DNA of 64,000 bases from Sphingobacterium phlebotomi (GTDB lineage Bacteria; Bacteroidota; Bacteroidia; Sphingobacteriales; Sphingobacteriaceae), in NCBI RefSeq assembly GCF_008180195.1, contig NZ_VTAV01000001.1:310001-374000 (forward strand), in the 5' to 3' direction. The translations under genes were made by a program, and so were the position numbers. Within the stretch, counting starts at the first letter, position 1. Each line of letters opens with the position of its first letter. Below the pieces are notes generated by a model that saw only the letters and a program-made list of their open reading frames with translations, did not search any database and was not told where the DNA came from. Positions 1 to 9,168 of this stretch are shown one piece after another.

Positions 1-2985
1 CGACAACAACAAGAAATGATTACGGGACAGGTGGTTGATGCCGAAAATCACGAAGGGATCGAAGGCGTTACCGTGCGGGTAAAGGGAACCAACCAGGTTG
101 CGACGACCAACGCGAAAGGAGAATTCCAATTGACCGCAGCAAATCTTCGTGAAGATGCCGTGTTTACGTTCAGTTATATCGGGATGCAACCCAGGGAAGT
201 TCCTTATAAAGGGCAGCGCGTCTTAAACGTAACGTTGGTACCCAATGCTGATGCAATCAAAGATGTGGTAGTGACCGGTATATACCAGCGGGACAGGGAA
301 AGCTTTACGGGATCTTCGGCCACCTACACAGCTAAGGAGTTGCAAATGGTGGGTAATCAGAATGTATTACAGAGTCTAAAAACACTTGATCCTTCTTTTG
401 CCATCGTAGATAATAATTTATTCGGTTCCGATCCCAATCGTTTACCCGATATCGAGATTAGAGGTAAAAGTAGTGTTATTGGACTTACCGATGAATATAG
501 TGCGAACCCTAATCAGCCGTTGTTTATACTAGACGGTTTCGAAAGTACACTCGCCATCATTTCCGATCTTAGTATGGATCGGGTCGCAAGCATTACACTA
601 CTTAAGGATGCAGCAGCGGCGGCAATCTACGGTTCCAAAGCAGCCAATGGCGTAGTGGTGATCGAGACGAAACGTCCGGAGCCGGGGCAGTTGCGTGTCA
701 ACTATACGCTTAATGGGCAGGTGAGTTTTGCCGATCTGACAGATTACAACCTGATGAATGCGGAAGAAAAACTGCAGTTTGAACTCTTATCTGGGTTTTA
801 TGGTCTGCTGAATGCTGACGGGCAGATTATTGTTGGCGCTAACCCAAACAACGAAGCTCTTTACTTTGATAGACTCAAAGAGGTTCGCCGCGGTGTCAAT
901 ACCTATTGGGCTAATGAGCCGCTTCGTACAGCCCTCAACCAGCGGCATACGCTGTTCGCTGAAGGAGGAGATGCGAATTTGCGCTATAGTGCTTCGCTTA
1001 ATCATGGTATTACAAAAGGGGTTATGAAAGGTTCTGATAGACGGGCAACGAATGGGAATGTTCGCTTATTATATAGACGGGGAGCGATATCGTTTACAAA
1101 CTCCCTAAGCATTGATAACGTGATAGCAAACAAAGAGACGTCGCCTTTTTCCGATTTTTCGAGAGCGAACCCCTATCACCGTAAATATAATGCCGATGGC
1201 AGTGTGAAGATGCTATTGGAAGATTTTAGTGTTACACGATCTGACTTTGATCCTATTTATAGCCCGCTTTACGATAATAGTAATTTGAATGTAAACGAGC
1301 AGGTATCGCAAGGTTTTACCAATAACTTCGAGCTGGAATGGCGGGTAAGAGAGTCGTTACGGGTACGGGGTCGTTTCGGACTTCGGAGCCTGTCGACACG
1401 CGATGAGATTTTCAACTCACCATACAATACGGCGTTTTTGGGTACGGATCCATTGGAGAGAGGGAGGTATTGGGAGGCAAATGGTAGAAACGTGAACTAT
1501 GACGGTGATCTCAGCGCCACATTTGGAAAGCTTTTTGCCGAAAAGCATATGTTGAATGCGGTGGCGGGTATGCGGATGGAACAGGCAACTCAACGACGAA
1601 GCGCTTATCAGGTTTTTGGTTTTATCGATGATGCGTTTTCTAATCCTAACTTTGCTCTCGGTTATCGGGAGGGACAGCGCGCAGATTATCAGGAAGCAAA
1701 ACGTCGTGGTGCTAGTGTGTTCCTGAATATGGGATATGCGTATGATCAGCGGTTTCTAATAGACGCTACGTTGCGTTCTGACGGTGCTTCCGTGTTTGGT
1801 GCGGATCGGCAGTTTTCCAATATCTGGTCGCTTGGTGTGGCTTGGAACGTCCACAATGAAGACGCCGTTAAAGCGTGGGGATGGGTGAATCAGTTACGTC
1901 TGAGAGCGACTGCCGGTAATCCAGGGAACCAGAATTTCGACAGTTACATATCGATGCGGATCTACCGTTACAACAACGAAAACCGAAACCCTTTCGGTGC
2001 GAGTACGATCGTTGACAATATGGGGAACCGTGGGCTAAAATGGCAAACGACATTGGACCGTAATGTAGGGTTTGATTTTGTTACGTTGAGGAACCGCCTG
2101 CGTTTCGTGGCCGATTATTTTGTGAAGACAACAGATCCTTTGTTGGTTTTTGTGTCTTTACCGTCTTCCGTAGGTGTTCAGCAGGTGGCACAGAACATAG
2201 GGGCACAGATTACGCGAGGCTTTACGATCAATACCGATTATTCGTTAATTAGCCGGGATCAGTTTAACTGGCGTGTTAACCTGAATATGCGACAGCTGAA
2301 AGCCGAATATCGAGATATGGGAAATCAATTGAATAACTTTAATGAAACGAATAAGAGCCGTAATCTCGTACGCTATTATGATGGGGGTAGCCCTTCGGAT
2401 TTGTGGGCAGTTCGCTCGGTGGGTATAGATCCAGCTACAGGCCGTGAGATATTTTTGAATAAAAATGGGGAACAGACCTTTGTATACAATTTCGAAGACG
2501 AGGTTATTGTCGGAAACAGCGACCCGGACATAGAGGGGGTATTGGGCACAAGTTTCTTCTATAAAGGATTTTCAGCCTCTGCTTTCCTGCGTTATCGTTT
2601 CGGAGGTCAGGCCTTTATGCAAACGCTGTATGAGAAGGTCGAAAACATTACTGAAAGAGGTGTGGCATTGAACCAGGATAAGAGAGCACTTTATGACCGC
2701 TGGAAACAGCCAGGAGATAATGCTAAATTTAAAGCCATATCAAGAACGGAACACACGCCAATTTCTTCCCGATTTGTAGAAGATAATAATGTACTGGTCG
2801 GCGAATCGTTCTCGATAGGCTACGAAAGTACGCGAGCCTCTTGGTTAAGGGCGGTTCGAGCTTCATCAGTGACATTTAGGGCTTATATGAACGATATCTT
2901 CCATATATCGACCATCAGAAATGAACGGGGTATTGATTATCCATTTGCACGGTCGGTCTCCTTTTCGGCGGCTGTTCGTTTTTAA
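1..2985 (+). CDS. SusC/RagA-family TonB-dependent outer-membrane transporter (5' partial)
   Basis: This is an outer-membrane beta-barrel that imports a ligand with TonB energy, together with the SusD-type lipoprotein that follows. The reading frame is open to base 1 (Arg-Gln-Gln-Gln-Glu before the first Met at 16), so the start and signal peptide lie outside the window. Visible order: carboxypeptidase-regulatory-like (CarboxypepD_reg) domain from about residue 7 to 85; plug domain about 95-220 with the SusC hallmark LKDAAAAAIYGSKAANG; then a barrel rich in alternating aromatic strands, ending in Val-Arg-Phe with the terminal Phe typical of outer-membrane barrels. The 995 visible codons fit the usual 1000-1100 residues. 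The gap to SusD is 20 bases, so they form one operon. Substrate cannot be read from the sequence: no glycoside hydrolase sits in this operon. Confidence 0.93.
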   Translation, partial: RQQQEMITGQVVDAENHEGIEGVTVRVKGTNQVATTNAKGEFQLTAANLREDAVFTFSYIGMQPREVPYKGQRVLNVTLVPNADAIKDVVVTGIYQRDRESFTGSSATYTAKELQMVGNQNVLQSLKTLDPSFAIVDNNLFGSDPNRLPDIEIRGKSSVIGLTDEYSANPNQPLFILDGFESTLAIISDLSMDRVASITLLKDAAAAAIYGSKAANGVVVIETKRPEPGQLRVNYTLNGQVSFADLTDYNLMNAEEKLQFELLSGFYGLLNADGQIIVGANPNNEALYFDRLKEVRRGVNTYWANEPLRTALNQRHTLFAEGGDANLRYSASLNHGITKGVMKGSDRRATNGNVRLLYRRGAISFTNSLSIDNVIANKETSPFSDFSRANPYHRKYNADGSVKMLLEDFSVTRSDFDPIYSPLYDNSNLNVNEQVSQGFTNNFELEWRVRESLRVRGRFGLRSLSTRDEIFNSPYNTAFLGTDPLERGRYWEANGRNVNYDGDLSATFGKLFAEKHMLNAVAGMRMEQATQRRSAYQVFGFIDDAFSNPNFALGYREGQRADYQEAKRRGASVFLNMGYAYDQRFLIDATLRSDGASVFGADRQFSNIWSLGVAWNVHNEDAVKAWGWVNQLRLRATAGNPGNQNFDSYISMRIYRYNNENRNPFGASTIVDNMGNRGLKWQTTLDRNVGFDFVTLRNRLRFVADYFVKTTDPLLVFVSLPSSVGVQQVAQNIGAQITRGFTINTDYSLISRDQFNWRVNLNMRQLKAEYRDMGNQLNNFNETNKSRNLVRYYDGGSPSDLWAVRSVGIDPATGREIFLNKNGEQTFVYNFEDEVIVGNSDPDIEGVLGTSFFYKGFSASAFLRYRFGGQAFMQTLYEKVENITERGVALNQDKRALYDRWKQPGDNAKFKAISRTEHTPISSRFVEDNNVLVGESFSIGYESTRASWLRAVRASSVTFRAYMNDIFHISTIRNERGIDYPFARSVSFSAAVRF

Positions 2986-3005
2986 AATTTTAAAAGATTT
3001 AAGAA

Positions 3006-4469
3006 ATGAGAATACTATATAAAATAATCATCTTTTCATTTAGCTTTTTCGTGCTTTCTTGTAGTAAATGGGTAGAGGTTAAGCCGGTTGATCGACTGAG
3101 AGAAGATGAGCTGTTCATGAATAGTGCCGGTTTTATGATGGCATTGAATGGTGTATATGTGGAGTTGGCTCATGTGGACCTGTATGGACAAAATATGAGT
3201 GCCGGCATGATTGATGTATTTGCGCAATATTATTACCTGCAGAATAGTACACATACCTATAGAAAGTTCGCAGAGTTTGCCTACACCGAAAGCGCTGTTA
3301 AGCTGGCGGTAGACAACAGCTGGAAAAAGGCGTATGAACTGATCGCGAACTGTAATGTCATTTTGGAAAAATGTGGCGATGCGCCAAGCAATGTGTTGCC
3401 GCAGCCTTACTATGGTATTGTCAAAGGAGAGGCTCTTGCGCTTCGGGCGTTGCTTCACTTGGATATGCTCCGGCTGTTTGGTCCGATCTATAGAGAAGAC
3501 AGCAATGCTTTAGCCATTCCATACGTGGATAAAACCGGGTATGATATTTCACCTTTGTTAAGCTCGGAAGAGGTGATGCAGCACATAGTAAGCGACCTAA
3601 AAACGGCATTATCGCTGCTCGAGTCGGATCCTGTACGGACGGAGGGTGTACGGCATTACAGCAATCCGAACGGAACTAACGATTTCTTTTACCGACAGTA
3701 CAGGTTAAACTATTACGCTGTTAAGGCACTATTGGCGCGTAGCTTTCTTTGGGAAGGGAATCGGGTCGAAGCTTTTCGATATGCCGATGAACTCTTACGC
3801 GAAGTGCAATCGCCGGAGGAAAATATTTTTCCCTACGTTACGTTTAATGCCGCGATGGATGTTGACAAACCGGATCGGATGTTCTCGACCGAGGTGATGT
3901 TTTCCTTGTATGACATCGGTCGAAGTGAAATGTACAGAGGTTTATTCGATGTCAGTCTGCAGGCCACCGACAAATTATCATTTAGTAATCAAGACGTGAA
4001 TGAAACACGCGTGAGCGATATATATGATGATAACAACGACTTCCGACGCAGAATCTGGCAAGAGGCGGCTACCGGTACCATCCGCGCAACGACTAATATG
4101 AAATACGAGGACATTATTGATGCACCTGGGCGCTACATGATTCCTTTAATCAGACTCTCCGAAGTCTTGTTGATCGCCGCTGAATGTTCGCCGGACGTCA
4201 ATCAGGGAAGGGAGTACTTGAATGCTCTCCGAACAGCAAGGAATTGCGTGTCGCTGGCGGCGGATGATGCGAGAACATTGCAAGTAGAAATTGGCAGGGA
4301 GTTCAGACGTGAAATGATCGGTGAGGGACAAATGTTCTTTTTCTATAAACGCAACGGATATCAGTCCTTGCCTAGCCATTCCTCGGCAAGCATTAATCCG
4401 ACCCAAACCATGGTTTTGAATAATTACAGGGTACCGCTACCGGATAGTGAGATTGCCCTTAGACAGTAA
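3006..4469 (+). CDS. SusD/RagB-family nutrient-binding lipoprotein
   Basis: This is a surface-exposed, helical TPR-like lid lipoprotein that captures ligand for the SusC channel. The N-terminus is a short hydrophobic signal with lipobox Leu-Ser-Cys (Cys19), followed by the charged segment KWVEVKPVDRL seen in SusD proteins. Length (487 residues) is normal. The C-terminus NNYRVPLPDSEI matches the conserved 'P-lP..E' ending of the family. It lies 20 bases after SusC. The next gene's start codon is 16 bases past its stop. The pairing with SusC makes the call secure; the ligand is unknown. Confidence 0.92.
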   Translation: MRILYKIIIFSFSFFVLSCSKWVEVKPVDRLREDELFMNSAGFMMALNGVYVELAHVDLYGQNMSAGMIDVFAQYYYLQNSTHTYRKFAEFAYTESAVKLAVDNSWKKAYELIANCNVILEKCGDAPSNVLPQPYYGIVKGEALALRALLHLDMLRLFGPIYREDSNALAIPYVDKTGYDISPLLSSEEVMQHIVSDLKTALSLLESDPVRTEGVRHYSNPNGTNDFFYRQYRLNYYAVKALLARSFLWEGNRVEAFRYADELLREVQSPEENIFPYVTFNAAMDVDKPDRMFSTEVMFSLYDIGRSEMYRGLFDVSLQATDKLSFSNQDVNETRVSDIYDDNNDFRRRIWQEAATGTIRATTNMKYEDIIDAPGRYMIPLIRLSEVLLIAAECSPDVNQGREYLNALRTARNCVSLAADDARTLQVEIGREFRREMIGEGQMFFFYKRNGYQSLPSHSSASINPTQTMVLNNYRVPLPDSEIALRQ

Positions 4470-4485
4470 TCTAAATAACAAAAAC

Positions 4486-5346
4486 ATGAAGCGCATATTT
4501 ATATTTATATTTTTTGTACAGTATTGTATACTGTTCTACGGTTGTGAAAAAGAAATGATGGCTTACGAGGGCAAAGAAGGCGTCTACTTTGCCGTACGCC
4601 ACAACGACAACACCACTATTCTCCCAGGATTATGGCCTTATCAACCTTATAGTAACGTACAGTTTGCCCGCATCGGTTTAGATGAAACAGCGTTTGAGGT
4701 AAACGTCGCGATTACCGGACCGGTCAAGGACTACGATCGTGTTTTTCGCTTAGTGGTCAACCCGGACTCAACGACGGCTATTGCCGGGCTGCACTATGGC
4801 GATGTTCAGGAAGAGTGGACTGTGCCCGCAGGAGCAGTATCCACGAGGGTTAAGATTCCTCTTAAACGCACGCCGGATCTCGAAGAAAATCCCGTAACGT
4901 TGGGACTGCGCCTTATCCCGACAAATGATTTCGAACTGTCTTTCCCGGAATGGGAAGCTATCCCTGAATTCACGCAGGGTCAGATTGTGCGTGAGTTTGA
5001 TGCCAGTCTACACGCTTTGAGGATTGATGATATCATGGTACAGCCGACGGTATGGTCAGGGTCGTTACAGGCTGGTAATCGTGAATCAGGTCTTCTTGGT
5101 GTGTTTACCCGCCGCAAAATGGAGTTTTTAATGGAAAACCTACGGGTAAAGTATGAAGATTTTGACGATCCGGAAATCATGCCCATGGCCAGAATGATGC
5201 TTATTGCCAGTGACGGTACGACTATTTTAGTGAAGCGTTTAAACGAAGGGAAACCCGTATTGGAAGAGGATGGACGACTGATGTGGATGGGTACGGTGCC
5301 GTGGACATCCTATGTGGGCGTGCCATGGGTTCCCGGTAATGAATAA
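4486..5346 (+). CDS. DUF4843-like SusCD-associated lipoprotein
   Basis: This is a predicted lipoprotein of about 286 residues. I start it at the ATG at 4486, which opens directly into a hydrophobic signal ending in Phe-Tyr-Gly-Cys; the in-frame ATG at 4447 would overlap susD and put polar residues before the signal. The body has the pattern of DUF4843 proteins, which are almost always encoded next to SusC/SusD: an early 'YFAVRHND' strand, the block TAIAGLHYGDV followed by 'VPAG', and regular beta structure. The function of this family is unknown. By context it is an accessory surface lipoprotein of the uptake complex. Assignment is by eye. Confidence 0.75.
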   Translation: MKRIFIFIFFVQYCILFYGCEKEMMAYEGKEGVYFAVRHNDNTTILPGLWPYQPYSNVQFARIGLDETAFEVNVAITGPVKDYDRVFRLVVNPDSTTAIAGLHYGDVQEEWTVPAGAVSTRVKIPLKRTPDLEENPVTLGLRLIPTNDFELSFPEWEAIPEFTQGQIVREFDASLHALRIDDIMVQPTVWSGSLQAGNRESGLLGVFTRRKMEFLMENLRVKYEDFDDPEIMPMARMMLIASDGTTILVKRLNEGKPVLEEDGRLMWMGTVPWTSYVGVPWVPGNE

Positions 5347-5364
5347 TATAGTAAAGAAAAGAAA

Positions 5365-6909
5365 ATGAAAATATATCATTATAGTATAGGATTGCTTTGC
5401 CTGCTGATCGTTTTTGCTTGTAGTAAGGATCTGGGTAATTATGATTATCACGAGATCAACGAACTAGAAATTCAGGAGGTCGAAGAGCATTATATCTTGC
5501 GGACAGGCGTTGACACACTTCGTATCACGCCTCTCCTTAACCCGACTATAGACGAATCGGATCCGTCCCGTTACCATCATCTATGGATACTGCGGTTGGG
5601 TACTTCCAATTTTGATACCATTGCCTGGGAAAAAGACCTCACGTATCCCGTGTCCTTGGCCGCGAACAGTTACAACCTTTTTTATCGTGTATTGGATAAA
5701 GAAACCGGGGTAACCTGGGTGGCCAATACAGAACTACAGGTCAGTACGGCATACTCCAAGGGTTTGCTGTTGATCGGTGAAAACGAAGCGGGATTTGCAG
5801 AGGCGGAAATGTTATCCATGTTGGGCGACACGGTACACATTACGCAAATTTTAGCGAAAACCGAGCTTCCGCCATTATCCGGTCCGATTAGTTTTTTTCA
5901 TACCGGAGGTTCGGCGGCTTACAGACGTCTATGGGCAATGACAGCCTCGGGATCGTACTTTTTAGATTTGAATACGATGGCGGCAACAACGAATAATTCC
6001 CTTCAGCCGTATGTATTTATTTCGGAAGATATTGATCCGGAAACACTACACCCCGTGGTCGTGGCACCGCAGATTCGTACCGCAGCGGGAGCCATAGGCA
6101 GTGTATTATACCGTGCACTTGTTACTATAGGTGGGGATGTATTTGCCGCGGCACCTGTTTTGCTGGGAGGAGACTACTATAATAACCCTGTCAACCGCGT
6201 TGCAGCAGCTCCGGATGTACGGATACCTGCTGCTCCATATCTGTGTTACCCTATTGGGTCAATGAATAATATTATGTGGTACGATACCTTAAATGAGCGG
6301 TTTTTGAATTTTAGTGGGATCGCTATTGCGACAACATCAACAGTACTGCGTGATAATGAAGGAGATCCTTTTCCATGGAACCAACCGGCCGGCAGAACAT
6401 TAGTGTATGCTGAAAACACGCGTAACACGGATGGTAACTCAACGAATGGCAATTCTTTTGCCATTATGAAAGACAGTGATCATACGTGCCATATATATAA
6501 GTTTTATGCCAACGGAACAAATCCCGCAAAACGCGCCGCGTATACCGTAAAGCCGATCGCGACAGATTTTGCACAGGCTGATTGCTACGCTTTTTCTTCG
6601 CAGCGTAGTGTAGTCTTTTATTCGGTAGGCAATACATTATATGCCTATGACTATAATCCGGGTTTTGAAAAGATCTACACCTTCCCCGAAATCGGGAATG
6701 ACGAGATTACGATGCTCAAGTTTGATACCCAGATCGATCATTTGACGAATAGCCTGTATATCGCAACATACAATACCGAAAGCAAAGGTACGTTACGCCG
6801 GTTTTTACTCGGCCTGAACCCGAATGTAGTTGAACTCCAGCTGCAGGAGAATAGCACCTGGATCGATCTCCTAAAAGTAAAGAATATCAATTGGCGAGCG
6901 GTTGATTAA
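5365..6909 (+). CDS. PKD-like family lipoprotein, SusCD-associated
   Basis: This 514-residue lipoprotein has a signal peptide ending Val-Phe-Ala-Cys-Ser. Directly after the Cys comes DLGNYDYHEINE, the characteristic start of the Bacteroidota 'PKD-like family' lipoproteins. The rest is beta-rich, with blocks such as KGLLLIGENEAG and repeated short aromatic strands that could form a propeller-like C-terminal part. It follows the DUF4843 gene by 18 bases. SusC-SusD-DUF4843-PKD is a recurrent gene order in this phylum, so it probably belongs to the same surface uptake complex. No catalytic motif is visible. Confidence 0.78.
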   Translation: MKIYHYSIGLLCLLIVFACSKDLGNYDYHEINELEIQEVEEHYILRTGVDTLRITPLLNPTIDESDPSRYHHLWILRLGTSNFDTIAWEKDLTYPVSLAANSYNLFYRVLDKETGVTWVANTELQVSTAYSKGLLLIGENEAGFAEAEMLSMLGDTVHITQILAKTELPPLSGPISFFHTGGSAAYRRLWAMTASGSYFLDLNTMAATTNNSLQPYVFISEDIDPETLHPVVVAPQIRTAAGAIGSVLYRALVTIGGDVFAAAPVLLGGDYYNNPVNRVAAAPDVRIPAAPYLCYPIGSMNNIMWYDTLNERFLNFSGIAIATTSTVLRDNEGDPFPWNQPAGRTLVYAENTRNTDGNSTNGNSFAIMKDSDHTCHIYKFYANGTNPAKRAAYTVKPIATDFAQADCYAFSSQRSVVFYSVGNTLYAYDYNPGFEKIYTFPEIGNDEITMLKFDTQIDHLTNSLYIATYNTESKGTLRRFLLGLNPNVVELQLQENSTWIDLLKVKNINWRAVD

Positions 6910-6946
6910 TCCTTGTAATTTTTGAACGTTAAATAAATAAATAGAT

Positions 6947-8062
6947 ATGATATTAAAGACTATAAAGACATTGTTAATCCTCCTATTGGCTACGGTAGCA
7001 TTTGGACAGGAGGGAGATTTTACCATCAACGGAAAAATAGCAAAATCCAACGATGACAAATTCATCAAACTATATTACCAGCATGATACGATAAAAGTGG
7101 TGGATAGCGTACGTGTTGAAAACGGGCGCTTTACTTTTAGAGGAAAGTTGACGGCACCTACGATCGGAAATTTGAGCTTTGATAAAGCGGATCAGGGCGA
7201 TCGGATCGATCTCTTTTTATCGCAAGGAGCTATTGATGTACAGTCGAACGATTTGCTGGGTCATGCGAAAATTACGGGGACGGCGTTGACGGATGCACAC
7301 GAGCGTCTAGCTATCAAAATAAGACCTGTAGAGCGGGCGTTGTTTGATCGTTTTAATAATTATCAAGCCATGCCGGAGGGAGAGGATAAGAAGGCCTATC
7401 TAGAAAAACTGATGGTTGGGCTAGATGAATATGGACGTTTAAAGCGAGAAACTATTCATCAATTTGTCGTTGAGAACCCCGATTCATATGTCGCACTTTA
7501 TCATTTGGACAAAACCGCTCTAGGAAGGATCGCCAATTATGAAACGACGTATCCTTTCTATGACAAACTCAGTCAGGAGGTAAAGGGTACGCCACTGGGT
7601 AAGGAGCTTGGGGCTCGGTTGTTGGCTGCTAAAGGAGACCTGACTGGACAACAATATAAAGATTTTGTTTCGCAGACACCTGCCGGAGAGGAACTAAGTC
7701 TAAAGGAAATTATTCAGAAGAATAATTATACGTTAGTTGATTTTTGGGCGAGTTGGTGCGGCCCTTGTCGCAAAGAAAATCCATATGTCGTTAAGACTTA
7801 CGAAGCGTTCAGCGACAGCGGGTTTACGGTACTAAGTGTATCGCTTGACAATGATAAGAAAAAATGGGAAGATGCTATAGAAAAAGACGGCATGCCTTGG
7901 TATCATGTGTCTAGTCTCCAGGGATGGAAGGAGCCTGCTGCACAATTGTATGGTGTCCGTGCTATTCCCCAAAATGTGCTCATCGATAAGCAAGGCAAGA
8001 TAGTAGCCACTAACCTTCGCGGCGAAACGTTATTTAACAAAATTCAGGAACTCGTAAACTAA
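6947..8062 (+). CDS. TlpA-like periplasmic thiol-disulfide oxidoreductase with N-terminal DUF4369-like domain
   Basis: This is an exported thioredoxin-fold protein of 371 residues. A cleavable signal (hydrophobic, ending VAFGQ) is followed by a beta-rich DUF4369-type domain (about residues 22-115, 'DSVRVENGRFTFRG'), a helical linker, and a TlpA/AhpC-TSA thioredoxin domain from about 235. The active site is WCGPC (Cys271/Cys274), and the cis-Pro loop is seen at 'AIPQNVLIDKQGKI'. These proteins reduce or exchange disulfides in the periplasm. The short gap to the PKD gene and to the paralogue downstream places it in the SusCD operon. The partner substrate is unknown. Confidence 0.85.
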   Translation: MILKTIKTLLILLLATVAFGQEGDFTINGKIAKSNDDKFIKLYYQHDTIKVVDSVRVENGRFTFRGKLTAPTIGNLSFDKADQGDRIDLFLSQGAIDVQSNDLLGHAKITGTALTDAHERLAIKIRPVERALFDRFNNYQAMPEGEDKKAYLEKLMVGLDEYGRLKRETIHQFVVENPDSYVALYHLDKTALGRIANYETTYPFYDKLSQEVKGTPLGKELGARLLAAKGDLTGQQYKDFVSQTPAGEELSLKEIIQKNNYTLVDFWASWCGPCRKENPYVVKTYEAFSDSGFTVLSVSLDNDKKKWEDAIEKDGMPWYHVSSLQGWKEPAAQLYGVRAIPQNVLIDKQGKIVATNLRGETLFNKIQELVN

Positions 8063-8082
8063 ATGGAAACCCGATGCGCATT

Positions 8083-9165
8083 ATGAAAAATTTGAAATAC
8101 GTAGTACTGCTATGGCTTACCTTCGTTGCTTTTAACAATGTAATAGCACAGAAAGCATTTAAGTTAGAGGGCAACATTAAAAACCCGGCGATGGAAGGGA
8201 GTATGGTTTTATTGGCCTACCATAATGGAAAAACCCTGAAACACGATACGACACGTGTTCGTCAAGGGCATTTCGAACTTAGCGGAACTGTAGAGAAACC
8301 CGTAAAAGTACTTCTTTTTGTAAGCTATTCTAAAGAAGAGGAAGCAAAAAAAAAGAAACGAGGTGAGACCAATCACTTCTATCTTGATGCTGGCATAACC
8401 AGTGTGAAAGGAGAAAGCCTGGAAACTGCCACTATAACGGGAAGTGCTGTACAGGATGATTTCAGTCTACTTCAGAAGAGTCTTAAATCCGCCGGTTGGA
8501 CAGATGAAGATCTGATGGAAGACCGCATGATCGCTAAAAGGGATAGTGTACATTTCGCTTTTTTAGCCTCCCATCCGAATTCTCAGATCTCGTTTGACTT
8601 GATGAAACAAATAGCTAGGCCTAATCTCCTCGCCCGACGTTACGAGGAGATGTCAGCAATATACAACGACTTGTCTTCTGCATGGCGTGAATCTGAGGAC
8701 GGTCAACGTGTTGCACGATTGCTGCTTGGTGCAAAGAAATTAGGCATTGGAAAAGAAGCTATTGATTTCAGTATGGATGATGTTTCAGGTAATCCAGTTA
8801 GTCTGTCAGATTTCCGTGGTCAGTATGTGTTGCTCGATTTTTGGGCTTCCTGGTGTATACCTTGCCGCGCAGAGAACCCTCATTTAGTAAAGGCATATGA
8901 GAAATTTAAAGAGAAGAATTTTACGATATTAGGTGTATCGCTCGACAAAGAAAGCGGTAGACAACAGTGGATCGATGCGATTGAAAAGGATGGCCTTCCA
9001 TGGATTCATGTATCCGACCTTAAAGGCTTTGATAGTACTGCAGCACGCAGCTACAATGTACTGTCTATCCCTATCAATTACCTTATCGATCCTAAGGGTA
9101 AGATTGTTGCTGTAGGTCTAAGGGGAGACCAATTAATCAAAGAATTAGAAAAAATCCTATACTAG
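8083..9165 (+). CDS. TlpA-like periplasmic thiol-disulfide oxidoreductase (second copy)
   Basis: This is a paralogue of the preceding gene with the same layout: signal peptide ending VIAQ, a DUF4369-like N-domain (about 25-120), a linker, and a C-terminal thioredoxin domain. The active site is WCIPC (Cys258/Cys261 from this start) rather than CGPC, which should change redox potential or partner. Two ATGs are close (8074 and 8083); I prefer 8083 because it opens straight into the Lys-rich signal. It is the last gene of the SusCD operon and ends 3 bases before the convergent stop of the DUF3686 ATPase, so the two transcripts meet with no spacer. Confidence 0.84.
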   Translation: MKNLKYVVLLWLTFVAFNNVIAQKAFKLEGNIKNPAMEGSMVLLAYHNGKTLKHDTTRVRQGHFELSGTVEKPVKVLLFVSYSKEEEAKKKKRGETNHFYLDAGITSVKGESLETATITGSAVQDDFSLLQKSLKSAGWTDEDLMEDRMIAKRDSVHFAFLASHPNSQISFDLMKQIARPNLLARRYEEMSAIYNDLSSAWRESEDGQRVARLLLGAKKLGIGKEAIDFSMDDVSGNPVSLSDFRGQYVLLDFWASWCIPCRAENPHLVKAYEKFKEKNFTILGVSLDKESGRQQWIDAIEKDGLPWIHVSDLKGFDSTAARSYNVLSIPINYLIDPKGKIVAVGLRGDQLIKELEKILY

Positions 9166-9168
9166 TGG

